Part shown: one piece after another, positions 31,724-43,442 of the stretch
Position numbering within the stretch: position 1 is the stretch's first letter
How the letters are laid out: every line of letters starts with the position of its first letter
DNA from: Lycium barbarum
Lineage: Eukaryota > Streptophyta > Magnoliopsida > Solanales > Solanaceae
DNA length: 64,000 nt
Reading direction: 5' to 3'
Assembly: GCF_019175385.1 (NCBI RefSeq)
Contig: NC_083337.1
Coordinates: forward strand, 19,949,885-20,013,884
Translations under genes and position numbers: made by a program
Notes under the pieces: model-generated
What the model was told of the DNA's origin: nothing
What the model saw: only the letters and a program-made list of their open reading frames with translations
The model's database searches: none

Positions 31724-34372
31724 CTACATATGGGATTTAGAATTTGTCCTCCTTGTTGTCACCCCTGAAATATGAGGTGCATTATCCTTTGCAGATTTCT
31801 TCTTTGCTTTCCCAGGCCCTTTTGCTATCTGTCTAGGGGAAATATCACTCTCTCTTGAAGCATTTAAAAAATTCTGAGCAGTTGATTCTTCATCCATATC
31901 TATTTTATCCTCTTCCGCATTTGGAATTGCTACCTGCAAATCTGCAGCATTACCAGAGAATTTTTGCATTTCAGCCTTGTTACTTCCTGCATTTGTTTTA
32001 GAATTCTGCTGTACCATCTTTGTTTGGTTTACCCCAGAGTAAGCCTTTGCACTGCCTTTGTTTCCTGATACTAAAACAACTGTTTGTGTGTGCCCTCTAG
32101 CATCTGGAGTCCTTTGTCGACTGTCATATATATTGGTTGCCTTAGAATCTGCCCCAACCATCTGATGTTCAGGAAGATCATTAACTTTGATTTCTTCCTC
32201 ATCAGTAGTATTATGTCTGTTGACAGCATGTTTAGAAATAGTGTTATCTGCTGCATTTGACATATCCACTTCCTCCTCCTCTATTTCTTTGGCAAACATG
32301 TCATGAATCTGTTGTGATGACATTGGTGAATCAGATTTTTGTTTGCTAACTGAACTATCGCCTTGAATTTCCTTTTCTTCATTATTTTCTTCAATTTGTT
32401 CACTCCAAAGCATTCTGTCCTCCCCATTAGCATAAGTAGTTTATGGAATATCCGAAGATTCTTTATTCACAGTAACTAGCGGTTCTGAAGGTTTATGGAA
32501 AACAGTTTGAACCCATTGCTTAGTTTGACTTGCTGAATTTTTTTCCGGAGTATAAACAGGTGCATCAACATTAAGTGGCTTAGTCCCAGTATCAATTAGT
32601 GCCACCACATCAGAGGAAGGCATCACTGTATTGACCAGTTTCACAAGGCTATTCCTTACATGTGGAATCACTGCATCTTGCACGACCAGAGTACTAACAG
32701 CAGCATTAAGAGACGTATTCCCCTCAACTGCTACTACCATCAGCTGCTTGTTGGCATCAACATCTCTTTCCTCTTGTTCCTCTTCAGCCCCATCTAAGGC
32801 ATTAAATTTATTGGCAACTTGGACATTATTTGAACCTGTACCAAGCTGTATTCGTACTTTCTTTGTACCATTTTCTTCAACTGCTGGCAAGGCCAGTTTC
32901 AACTGGTTGTTTCCATTATTATTCACCTGCTTCTGACTTTTGTTAGCTTGCCATTTGTGTAAGTCCTTCACATTGCCAACCACTTTCCCACTCTCCAACA
33001 CCTTAATCACATGGTCCCTATTTCTATAATTTGCTTGCTTAAATTGTGATTGCCTTCTATTATTTTTATTTATACCAGTTTCTTGTACCTTATTTGCCAC
33101 AGCCGACTGTTTGCCTTTATCCTTTGCAATATGCACTTGCAATTCCTCCTCCTCCCGCTCACCTTCACCTTCTTCCACCATTTCTTTTTCAGGAAGCAAG
33201 TCTGGGTGAATCTTCCAACATGTTTCTTCATCGTGACCTTGTAGACAGCACTCTTTACAGTACTTCGGCATGAAATCATATTGTATCATCACCCACTTGG
33301 TTTTAACTTCTCCAGTGGCATTATTAACAGCTTGAATCACCACTCTCTTAGGATGTTCCGTCAGTAAATCAACCTCCACCTTGACTCGAGCACAACTTGG
33401 TCGTGTCTTATTTTTGGTAGCCAAATCTAAAGTGAGTGGTTTTCCTACAGCTGAAGCCATTGAAAATAATTGGGATTTTCCAAAATAATTCGGTGCTAGA
33501 GTTGGGAACGAAATCCAAGCAATTGCAATGCTCGTTTCTTTGTCCGGTTCAAACCAAGGATCCCATTTAAGAGTTCGCATCGGATGGGTCCATTGAGATT
33601 CCTTAAGCCAAAATGCAGGTTTGGACATGAGAGTGACATAATCTTCAAATAACTTGCATCTAATCAAAATGTGTCTATTACACAAAAAACCAATAGTAAT
33701 ATCGGTTTTCAATTCACACTGCCTTGCAAGCGAAGTACGTAAAAATTGCATATCGGGAACTCCATACGAAAACTTGCCAACAACTGCATATTGTAATTCC
33801 TCTTGAATAATCATATGATTAATTTCTTCCATGGAATATTGAATTGTTGGTTCCCCATGTATATAAACAATGGGTTTAAAAGGTATTGGTGGAATGATGT
33901 CAATTTCTTCACTGTTCGAAATATGTCCATTGTTCCCCAAATTCGAAATTCCTCCATTGATGCCCAATTTCGAATTTCCTCCATTGTTAGCATTTAAAGC
34001 TGCAGGCAACAATAATTTGGAGTAATCAAGTGGTGGAGCTGCTGCATATGAACTTGGCGCTGGGTTACCTGATGGTGGTGCTATATACGAACTTGGGGCA
34101 TTGAAATTCGCTGAAATTTGTGATGGGTTACCAGTTGGCAGTGTTGAAGCAACTGTTGGCAGTGGTGAACGTACAATTGGAGCTTGTGTGTACGTATTGG
34201 GTGTTGCAAAATGAGTTGGTAGTGAAGGTGCCACTCCTGTCAACGATATGGGAGCATTAAAATTAATTGGGTTTTGATTATTTGAGTTGTTTAAAATGGG
34301 TTTGGGTATTGTAGTTCGTTGTAGAGGCTGGACAACCTCAAGGGGAGGTTGTCCAGTGGCGTTAGACGCCAT
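31724..34372 (-). pseudogene. LINE ORF1: RNA-binding protein, one in-frame stop
   Basis: A 643-codon frame from the ATG at 34372 ends with TAA at 32443-32441, then continues in the same frame for about 240 more codons to TAG at 31726-31724, just before ORF2. The first 160 residues are Pro-, Asn- and Ser-rich and disordered; residues about 180-365 match the DUF4283 type common in plant LINE ORF1; a zinc knuckle follows (C372-x2-C375-x4-H380-x4-C385); the C-terminal part is acidic then basic. The protein should coat the element RNA. Because downstream codons stay open, the TAA is probably a recent point mutation. An alternative is that a shorter ORF1 is functional. Confidence 0.8.
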
Positions 34373-34440
34373 TAATGGTGAAGAAGAAGCTTTCTCTCAC
34401 TAGTTCTCCAATTTACCTAGAGAGAAGAGAGAGCGGATTC

Positions 34441-35224
34441 AGTAGGTCCTCTTACACATTACATAAAAGTAAATTAATTTCAATACTAAGTGATTTTTTT
34501 TTTTATAATAAAGAGGAGTAATAAGCAAAGACATAAACAACAAGATAATAAAAAAGTTACATAATAATATAGCAAATAATAGGCAAAGACATAAACAACA
34601 AGATAATAAAAAAGTTAGATAACAATGTAACAAATTTAAGTAATGCATATTGCAATATCAATAGACAAGGAATGAAAAAGAAGAAGGAAAAAAAAGGAAA
34701 TTTTAGTATAGACATAATAAATTTTATTGATTTATAATGACAAAAGTTAGATAAGATCAAGAAACTGAAATATCAATAGATAAAGTCAAAAATAAAACTT
34801 TAAACAATGAAATAATTCCAAGCAACACGATAAAAATATAATCAGATATCTCATGTAAGCAATTTAAGTAATTCTAAATTAGAACTCAAAATTTTATATT
34901 AAAAAAATAAAAGAGAATGAAATTTTAATTGCTCAATGCAAATGAAATACTAAAATATTATTAAAAGTATTGATCAAATTACAAGAAAAAAGTTCCGTTA
35001 ATATTTTGAACACATTCAAAATCACAATTATACATATAACATTATTAGTATCATTGCTAATGTAATGTCAACTTTGACTTTTAAAGTTCTAAATTTGAAC
35101 TTCTAAGAAAGATGTTTATATCACGTTGATTAACTCATTAAATTCACTACGGGGAATTCCAGAATATACTTTGTCCGTAGGTTCTGTTGCTTAATCCTTT
35201 TTTTTTTTTTTTTTTGCTATATAT
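34441..35224. other. AT-rich spacer between LINE and Ogre-like LTR
   Basis: No gene. It contains a two-unit 58-bp tandem duplication (34525-34640) and a T run at about 35199-35216. Confidence 0.6.
34525..34640. repeat. 58-bp tandem duplication
   Basis: 34525-34582 and 34583-34640; the first 35 bases of each unit are identical and the rest diverges, with two or more substitutions. Confidence 0.88.
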
Positions 35225-36035
35225 TGACACCTAATTTTTGACCTCCCGTAATCTATTTTAGTCACTCGGAGTCCCCAGGTAAAAAAGTGAATAAGCTGAG
35301 CATTTCTAATAACCTTAAATGATCTTTATGAAGTGCCCAGATCAATATTTCTTCCCTTTAAATTAGCAAAAAATATTTTCATGCATCATGTTTTTATTTA
35401 GAGAATAACAAATATTTTCAAGATATTTTTAAACTTAAATTTAAAAGAGAAAAGAGAGAAAGAGGAAGAATTCTTATTTAATCATTTAAAATCATTTTCA
35501 AACACTTTTTCCCTTTTATTTTTACCTCTAAAAATTTGGATAATTTAAATAGTTTAAGTAATTAATTACTTAATCTTTTAACCCCTGATTTTTTTATAAA
35601 ATAAGCATAATTTCCCTTTACTGTTTTGATTAGGCTAGTTAATTAATTAAATGATAATTATTGCAAAAACTGAGCCCTTATATAGATATATATTTTCCTT
35701 TTTTGATTTTTGCCTTGGTCACAATTAATTAATTAGTCCTCCATTTAAGGAAATTAGTTGATTTTACAAAATTGACCTGTTGGTATTTAATTTAAAATAA
35801 TAGGTTTATCCTAATTTTCAGATTTGATTAAAAGGCCATAATTAAAATAAATACGTTGGGCCGGTTAATTAAAGCCATCTTTTCAGGCCCATCAACGACT
35901 TAACCGACCTCTAAAATTATTATTTTCTTTTTTTATAAAAATACTTAGCAGCCCAATTTTCCCCATGATTTAAATTCTCGTTAATTTTTAATTATTAATG
36001 GCTGGGGCTTAAATATACTCAGCATATACACCAAG

Positions 36036-36124
<89 letters not shown>

Positions 36125-37210
36125 TTGGTGTATACACAAGAAAAGGCTTTCTTTAAAAAAAAAATCAGTTGGACCGAGTCCAGCCCAATGGGACTGACCC
36201 GGCCCAAGGCTTATCTGATAAGGGGGTAACACCCCTCTTTCTTTTTTCATTTCCCATTTCCCATACCAAAGCCCCCCCCCCCCCCCCCCCCTCTCCTCCC
36301 TTTCCCTTTCCCCTTACCGTATAGCAATGTTGCAGGAGGCACAGGGCTTTTGCAGCCTTCGTACAATCATTTATGTGATACAATTAATGGTTTGGCCTTG
36401 TTTTCATCTTCCTCACTCTAAACATGGTATAACTCACTCTCCTTTTAAGTTTTTTTTCTTTAAATTTTGAGTCAAACATATGATTTCCTGCATTTTTTAT
36501 GATTGAATCATGTTGTATTCACTCGAATCTCATTAGTCGAGTACAAATGGGCCAGATCGAGTATAACAATACTCAGATCTGGCCATGCATTCTCGATTAC
36601 AGTCGATCTATACCGTAGATTTGGTTTACAAAGGTTGTTGAGTGGAAATTTGTTTATCCCACATCGGAGTTTTTAGGTTCCTTCGCAATTGTGGGGTTCT
36701 AGTTATAGAACCCCAACCTTCATCACAAGAACAAGTTTGAAAAAGCCGAAAAAGCTAGAATTTAAAGTCAAAAACTTGAAATTTAAGCAAAAAGTATAAT
36801 TTTAGACTTAAAACTCTCCTTGTCGAGTTTGAGTCCCTCAGTTATAAAATTTTATTTATTTTTGTCCTTCTCTTGTGGTTGAGTTCGAGGGTTGGAAGCA
36901 CAAGGAGCTTTCAATCCCCTTTCTTGACCAAAGGTTGCATTTAAAAAAGGTAATACCTCAACCCTTTTATTTATTTTGCTATTTTATTCATAAGCTGATG
37001 ATTGGTCTGTGTTGTTAAGTGTTCATGATTGAAAGTCTTATAGTATGAAGGATTTTTCACGGTGTATGAATAAACCCTTCAAAACTGATTTTTTCAATTT
37101 CCTAAAAATTAGGTGGCGACTCTTTTAAAACAAAGTCCGAAAGAGCACTAACGAGTTCGAAGTAGCTTTTCCGAGCGCTAACCCCGCCCGCGAAAATGCA
37201 AACCGTTACA
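35225..37210 (+). repeat. 5' LTR of the Ogre-like element
   Basis: Begins TGACACCTAATTTTTGACC and ends ACCGTTACA, 1,986 bp, directly followed by the PBS. It contains an AC/AT microsatellite (36039-36122) and 20 C in a row (36272-36291). Confidence 0.8.
36025..36134. repeat. AC/AT microsatellite between 15-bp inverted arms
   Basis: About 15 AC and then about 25 AT dinucleotides, flanked by TATACACCAAGTATA (36025-36039) and its exact reverse complement TATACTTGGTGTATA (36120-36134). Confidence 0.9.
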
Positions 37211-37212
37211 GA

Positions 37213-37230
37213 TGGCGACTCAGCTGGGGA
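37213..37230 (+). promoter_or_regulatory. Primer-binding site, tRNA-Arg type
   Basis: TGGCGACTCAGCTGGGGA, two bases after the LTR. Ogre elements use this type of site. Confidence 0.88.
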
Positions 37231-37782
37231 CTTAAGGTTCTAACCATAAGGCTTCCAATATAATGTGGTTATATTTGCTTTAATTGTTTTTGTGTTTACC
37301 ATCCCGTAATTATCAACTGTCATTGCATGCATATCATAACTCTGCCACTCCTAACATTTATTTAACATTTTGTTCCAAAGGCGACTTCGCGGATCACGCG
37401 GTCATACCTTCACTAAAAAACCAAATACTTCTTTCGGAACCGTTATGAGGCGAGGTTGGTTCATAGTCGACCAACAGCCCTGACGGTTCAGCACCAGTTG
37501 TCCGCTCGGGTTCCCGATCTTTTATGAAAACCCACTCTAGTAAAACTAGGATAGAGCTAAGCCAAATCCCTACTGGACCAGATCATGCATACCTAGATGA
37601 GCTTTGGGTATCTCAGACCTACTTAAAGCTCATTAAGGAAGACCACCCTGTGTCCGGACGGTCTATGACCCGAAGAACACCGGTTCTCATTTATATGCTA
37701 TGTGGAAGCATGTTTAGTGCCTATGTGATGAACCATTGACCCTGTGGGGGTGGGTGAGTCCTAACAGTGTTTTATTTTGTAG
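37231..37782 (+). other. Leader of the Ogre-like element
   Basis: Non-coding. A 72-codon frame at 37524-37739 has no recognised similarity. It ends TTTTATTTTGTAG directly before the ORF1 ATG. Confidence 0.6.
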
Positions 37783-38597
37783 ATGGAAGTTCGCATCCGT
37801 TTTGACATAATCATCGAGGCTCCAGATCTGTTGAGGGTTAGGGGATGCTCACAAGAAAACAATTAGCAGCACCTTGGGTCATTTACCAGCTATCATGACG
37901 ATGAAAGGTCGTCCAGAACTAATAGAGGTATTAACAGGACATTGGGTTGATAAGGAAATGTTATTCCGCTTCGGTGAAATTGAGATGACTCCAACCTTAG
38001 AAGAGATTAGAGATGCCATAGACACCAATGGAACCTGTCTAAGGAGACGACACAAACAAGACCACCACCTGTTATTTCCGCAAAGGCCCACAATCGGCCA
38101 AATCATGAAGTTCCTTGCACTAACTGAAGCGCCCTGGGCGCGAGGACCTACTGTACCCTTTAGGGATCTATATCGGAGATGCCACAGATATACTGTGTAC
38201 CAGAGAGAGTTCAAGAGTAGGGAGGAGTAGGAAGTTGTTAAACCCTTGGCATTCACCATAGCTTGACTAGGCATTATGGTATTTCCATAGGGGGATTCGA
38301 TGGCCATAGACACTTGAGTGATCTACTTAGCCCATGCCATTTTCCACAATATAACCAAGGACCACGAGATGAGGTACTTTGATTTATAACCCATCATTCT
38401 AGCAGATATCTTCAGGGCTTTGGACAAATGCCGAAGTGGTTTCCGTTATTTCCAAGGATGTAACATGCTGTTACAATGGTAGATTATCAAACACATCAAC
38501 ACGGCCAAGGAAGTCCAGTATCTGAGCAACCATAACGGGGTAGACCATCTCACAAACTATTGTCCAAACCTTGGTTACATGTCCAACGGGGCACGGG
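37783..38597 (+). pseudogene. Ogre ORF1, N-terminal part
   Basis: The ATG at 37783 opens a frame that shifts near 37860; the best-preserved piece is 37874-38230 (MGHLPAIM..., then FRFGEIEMTPTLEEIRDAID), a pattern seen in the ORF1 of Ogre/Tat-like elements and similar to plant-mobile-domain proteins. A TAG ends it at 38230 and the remaining 360 bp is degraded. The function of this extra ORF is not known; it precedes gag and was not needed by simpler gypsy elements. Copy 2 of the non-autonomous family interrupts it at 38593-38597; it resumes at 44806. Confidence 0.7.
38593..38597. other. Target-site duplication ACGGG, left
   Basis: ACGGG here and at 44801-44805 flank copy 2 exactly. Confidence 0.93.
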
Positions 38598-39989
38598 TGA
38601 TAACGTCTAAATCCACTCCTCAAAGAGAAAGTGTACACGGTCATATGCAATATAATTTACCCAACTATGAGTCGGGGTCAATAACACAGGGAACAATATA
38701 CTAGGCGATTAAGAAAGTAAGGAACTTTCACTAACTAAGCTAAAGCCAAACGATAGATAATATTTTGGTTTTTGAGAAAATTATAACTAATGCAGAAATG
38801 TAAACTAACCTAGAAAGCAAGTAAAATGATCAATGGCCACAAGCATGGATAATAGGAGATTACACTCAAGTAACGATCCAACGTATTGAACGATATTACA
38901 ACTAAGAACGAGGTTATGTTAATAGATAATGATTTCTAAATTCCCATTGAAAGTTTCTCAACCAAATCAATGAGTTTCACTTTAAGCTTTCTCAAGCCTT
39001 AAAGTGTGATATTAGGCACAATCAATATAATCCCAAGTGACTTTCCTCTCTCGAGCTCAAGTCATTAGATGAGGGTTATGCCTCAAATCCTTGTTAACTA
39101 ATCTTTCCCAAATTGACTTACCTCTCTCGAGCTCAAATCAAATTAAATGGGTGAGTCCTAGGGTTAGCTAATCCCTTTGGAAATATTCAAGAACGAGATT
39201 AACTAAAGAAACAATAGCCCACTTCATTAGGAATAAAAATCATTCAATACATAAGCAAAACAAGAGTTTCAAACCAAACTTTAATCAAGAATATTTTCAT
39301 AAACAAGATTCAAGTAATGGAATAGAAAGCTACACACTTAGATAATCAATACATAGCAAGGAAAAGAAGAAATGAGTAAATGATTAAGAAATTTCTTATC
39401 AAGATCTTCAAATCTTCAATCCCAAAGTGTGGATGCAAAAACCTAGCTCTCCAAGCTTGATGAAAATGGCCAAAGATCAGTTTTACAAACCCTAGCATTC
39501 TATTTGTAGAAGTGCCAAAACGGGAACAAAATCTGGACAAAAATACCCTGCGTGCACAACATGCGTCTCGCATGTTGTGTCACAAGACAAACATGCGAGA
39601 CACGAAGCATGCTCAGCAGCCGCATGTTATGCTCTTGACTTCAGGCTTCCCAGATGTCAGACAAGGTTTCCGTTAACACTGTTGTCTCGCAAGTTCAACG
39701 TGCGACTCGCATGTTGATCTCGCAAATTGCGCAACCTTTCATTCTCTATTCTTCAGTGGCCTGTCATGCTATGCGGTGGAATTGTGGATCCGCAGACATG
39801 ACATGCGGCTCGCATGTTGTGCAAAGTGTGTCCTTGGCCTATTTTGCTTCATTTTGGTCCGTTATGCTTTCCGAATATCTTTTCCTACAAAATGACAAAA
39901 ACACATGAAAAGTAACACCAAAAGTGCTTGAAGAGTTACAAAAGCTTAAGAAATTAGCATCGAATATCCCGTAATTTCACGGCACATCA
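38598..39989 (-). repeat. 3' LTR of copy 2
   Basis: 1,392 bp, ends TGATAACGTC and GGCACATCA. It has 37 bp (39575-39611) that the other LTR lacks. Confidence 0.92.
39555..39822. repeat. Word patch: CTCGCATGT type (copy 2, left LTR)
   Basis: GCGTCTCGCATGTTG, ACATGCGAGACAC, CCGCATGTT, GTCTCGCAAGTT, GCGACTCGCATGTTG, CTCGCAAATTGCG and GCGGCTCGCATGTTG. The position matches the CGCAGGT patch of copy 1, with T in place of G in the word. Confidence 0.85.
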
Positions 39990-41989
39990 ACGGGCTGGCT
40001 TTAAGTCTTTGCTGTCCTCAAGCAAATCAAAACCAAAATCTCAATGAAGATCCACTTTAAGCACAAAAACATGACTTTGATTGGTACAAATAATTAGGCT
40101 ACAAACATGTGAAACTTCAACCAAATAACTCCCTCATTTCAAAATACAATTTCAAGAATGCAATGAAGTTTCAAAACAATCAAGCGACAACACTCAAGCC
40201 TCAATAAGTGACTCAAAACCACTAGCTTACTAGATATTCTCATCTGACTCAACATGGAATTTTTCAACATCACCAATCTATCGTAATCCATATGCCCTCA
40301 CAAAAAAGAAAGTCCCAAAATCACTATATTCACAACAACAACAACACAAGGGATATATACACAAAGTCACTCACACTCAACAAAGAAACTTTAGTGCTAA
40401 CAAATATCACACCATAAGCTTGCCCTTATTTTCAATCATCACTAACTCAAGAACATTCGGTAGGAGATCACATAGGGACTTTTTAAGCTTGTAATGTAGG
40501 CTTAGGGAAGGGTAGGATAAGTATTTGGGATACAAGCGCCTATGCCCTCCTTGAACACTACACAAAACCTTTTGTCCACTTTCCTCTTCATTTCAAAACA
40601 TCACCCCTTCAGTTGCATACTAGTTTCCCCAATTATTCCAACTTCTTTTTGTGCAACCATTTTCTTGATTTCTATTTTTTTTTTGTAAAGTTTGCAACCT
40701 TTTTGTATTTTTCAAATTTTCTTCATTTCTTTTGACTTTTCCACAACATCAATCTTCATCACTTCTCAAGCAACACTAACACCCCCCAACTTAGGCTTTT
40801 GGCCTCAAATTCACAATTTCATGTTCAAGAAGGGAAAGGTTCAAAAAAGAGACTTTTCATCAAAAAGGGTAAAGACTTGTAATGTGGCAATCAAAGAAAT
40901 GGCCATAGGCTCAAATGGGGTTACTAATGATATTATTTATGCAATGGTAAGCTAGAAAGGCTAAAGATGCTTTTTCAAAAATCACAAAGATAGCCCAAGG
41001 TCATCTCTCCAACCAACATAATCAAAATTAGCATTGAACGACTAACCGGGCAAATTCTAGATGATAAAAGTGAACACAAGAATTATTCAACAAACACTCA
41101 CCACACATGGCATATGAACTAGTCTAGATGGATCGATTTTACTTCCTAAGCAAGAACAAATAGAGAAATATCTCATCATCCCAAGTAAAACTCATCTAGT
41201 AGGTAAAGAGTCACAAAATAAGCCAAAACGTTGTCACAAAGATCAATCCTTCTATGCATCTTGCTTCTCTTTTCACTTAAAATTCCACTTGGAGGGGTAT
41301 GCTCAATAAACGCTTCACATGCAAGAGACTAACTCTATTAGTGCCAAACAAGCCAAGAGTTTTCACAATTTTTCCTCAAATGATCAGCTACACCTAAACT
41401 ACAAGACTAATTAAAGAAGCTAAGAAAGAAAATAAAATAATAAAAGTCACTAATCCACAACATGCCAACAAAACAAAATCATCAAAAATTTGAGAAAGTT
41501 CCATTTGCAACGTCTATCCACAGCCACACCAACAGTCACAAAACAAACCCGGCAAGGGCACACAATATCCATATATAAGACAAAAGCCCGGCAAGGGCAC
41601 AATTTATGCATAACCAAAATATAATGTGCTACCACATGCCACCCCTAACTACAAACATTGCAGTGTCCTTACTGCACATAATCAAAACAAAACATAAAAT
41701 AGTTTGCGGACAAATTTTTTTTTTGTCAGCACCGCAGGCGTGACCTGCGGTTCGCAGGTGATGTCACCTGAAAACTTTTTTTTTAGCAGCAACTACTGGT
41801 TTGGGGCTACTCTGAAAACCCGACCTGCTCAAAACAACTCCAAAAATTCTAAAACTTTGTGGATTAGTCAAAAATAATCTACAAAGCTATTCTAAAAAAA
41901 GAAAATTTCAAAAACGACTTAAAAATTTGAAAACGATGGGTTGCCTCCCACCAAGCGCTTAAGTTAACGTCGCGGCACGACGGTTACCT
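39990..41989 (-). other. 3' non-coding interior of copy 2
   Basis: No gene. The expected PPT next to the LTR is replaced by nine bases identical to the right target flank (39990-39998 = 44801-44809). It contains a small AGG-form word patch at 41727-41770 and the mini-insertion at 41479-41682. Confidence 0.7.
41479..41682. mobile_element. 204-bp mini-insertion with 10-bp TSD
   Basis: CAAAACAAAA occurs on both sides (41469-41478 and 41683-41692) and once in copy 1 (11987-11996), where the 204 bp is absent. It contains two GCCCGGCAAGGGCACA-like words. No terminal inverted repeats or coding capacity; class unknown. Confidence 0.75.
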
Positions 41990-43311
41990 TTACCACTTTT
42001 CCCTCCACTTGGAGGATATGAATTTGCGCCCCAACTTTGAATCAAGATTCCGGTGACGCTCATGGGGCGGTGGTAGAAAAGCAAAGAGGCCAACTCTCGG
42101 GTGTCGCATTTTGCACTTCTTGGCCCATAAGTGAGGCATGCCATTTTGTCTTCTTGGCAGAGCAAACTTCCAAATGAAAACGCTTTCTTCTTCATCTCCA
42201 AAATTCTCCATAGGCTCGGTTAGTTCAACTTCCATTTCACTAACCAAGCATAATGTTGAAAAATGATTGGAATGTGGTCTAAGGCGCTCCATTTTCAAAT
42301 TCGCTCCATTTTTGACATCCTCACCCACAAATGAACTAGAGTCCTCAAAAATTATTTTGTGAACCTTTTTATTCAACTCTAGTATCATTCTTCAACTTCG
42401 GCATCTTGCATTATTTTTGGGTTGTTCGGTTGTCAATTCATCATTAGCTCTTGAAAATCAATCTTGACCACTTTTTCATTGGAAACCAACTTAAAACTAC
42501 TATCCATGACTATTTGATGTTGAGTATTGAATACCTCAACTTTTGCATTCAATTCGGCTTTCAAGTCACGAATAGCAATTTCAAGTTTCTTCAACTCTTG
42601 ACTTTGCTCAACATGGATTTTTAAAAATTCTTCCATCATCCTCGAAATGCCTTCACGATGATCCCCATAGGCTTCAAGTTGTTGAGCTTGAGTAATAAGC
42701 CAATCTTAGCTCACAATTTCCACTTTGCCAAGGCCTTCTTCAAGTTGAGAGTCATTCAAAGCTTGTAAAAATCCACCCTTAGAGAAATTCATGTTTTGGC
42801 CACTTTCTTGTCTACTTTCAACACCCTCAAGTTGTTGAGCATTATGAGTCTGAAACAATAATTTTATTTGATCCTCCAAGGTGTGAATAGCTTTGTCATT
42901 GCAATTAATTGCTTGCTTCAAGTCATCAAGTGGTTGCCTCAAGTCCTTAACCGCTAAGTCCTGTTTTTCCACTTTTTCAAGGATGGTCTCCAACATGAGC
43001 ATTATCCTCTCATTTTGAGCATTTGAGGCTTCTTCCACTTCCATATTCCTACTATCATCAAAATAAAAACTAGAATAGTCATAGTGGGGGCTCGGGGAAG
43101 GGAAGGACAAATAAGCACAATTATCCCAATGACCATTTAGACCACCACACCTATCACAAATACTCCACTCATAGGTTTGGGATTGTGCGCACAATCCGCC
43201 GCCGGGAGAATTCAAACAATTTTGCCATGAGTGTGGTCCTCCACAATAAAGACAAGGGTCATAAAAGTATGAACAACTACCATCCGACCAATTTTCATTA
43301 TATGATGTCAT
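41990..43311 (-). pseudogene. Gag-like zinc-knuckle/coiled-coil protein, copy 2
   Basis: The ATG at 43311 (MTSYNENW) opens a frame with an intact first knuckle (CLYCGGPHSWQNC) and a second Cys/His cluster (CDRCGGLNGHWDNC), then a coiled-coil-like middle. It is broken by TAA near 42713 (CAA in copy 1), TGA near 42436 (TGC in copy 1) and a one-base deletion near 42390. The C-terminal 132 residues differ from copy 1 at about 13 positions. Both copies read together imply an ancestral protein of about 440 residues. A packaging role is inferred. Confidence 0.7.
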
Positions 43312-43420
43312 TTTTTTATATAAAAAAAATAAAGCAAAGAAACAACTACACAAATATTCACAAGTTTGGACCAAATCAAGTAAGCTTAAATCCCAAGCTA
43401 ACCCAAACACGCCAAATTGT

Positions 43421-43438
43421 TCCACGGCAACGGCGCTA
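43421..43438 (-). promoter_or_regulatory. Primer-binding site of copy 2 (mutated)
   Basis: Minus strand TAGCGCCGTTGCCGTGGA, four bases inside the LTR, three differences from the copy-1 site. Confidence 0.75.
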
Positions 43439-43442
43439 AAAT

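Larger units (their letters stand above)
27460..34440 (-). mobile_element. L1-type LINE with RNase H, near full length
   Basis: Minus strand: a short 5' leader (about 34440-34373), ORF1 (34372-31724, one stop codon), ORF2 (31721-27546) and a poly-A tail seen as 19 T at 27462-27480. The gene order and domains (DUF4283-type ORF1 with zinc knuckle; endonuclease, RT, zf-RVT and RNase H in ORF2) are those of plant L1-clade LINEs. I found no convincing target-site duplication, so both ends are approximate. Confidence 0.88.

Noticed and set aside
27460..34440. Target-site duplication of the LINE
   Set aside because: DNA beyond each T run (27462, 27334, 24045) was compared by eye with DNA past 34440, without a convincing match.
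35981..36250. Minus-strand frame with Ile-Tyr and Cys-Val runs
   Set aside because: It is a translation of the AC/AT microsatellite.
37752..37782. Mini-intron (GGTGAGT ... TTTTGTAG) before the ORF1 ATG
   Set aside because: Only about 30 bp long, too short to be spliced in plants.
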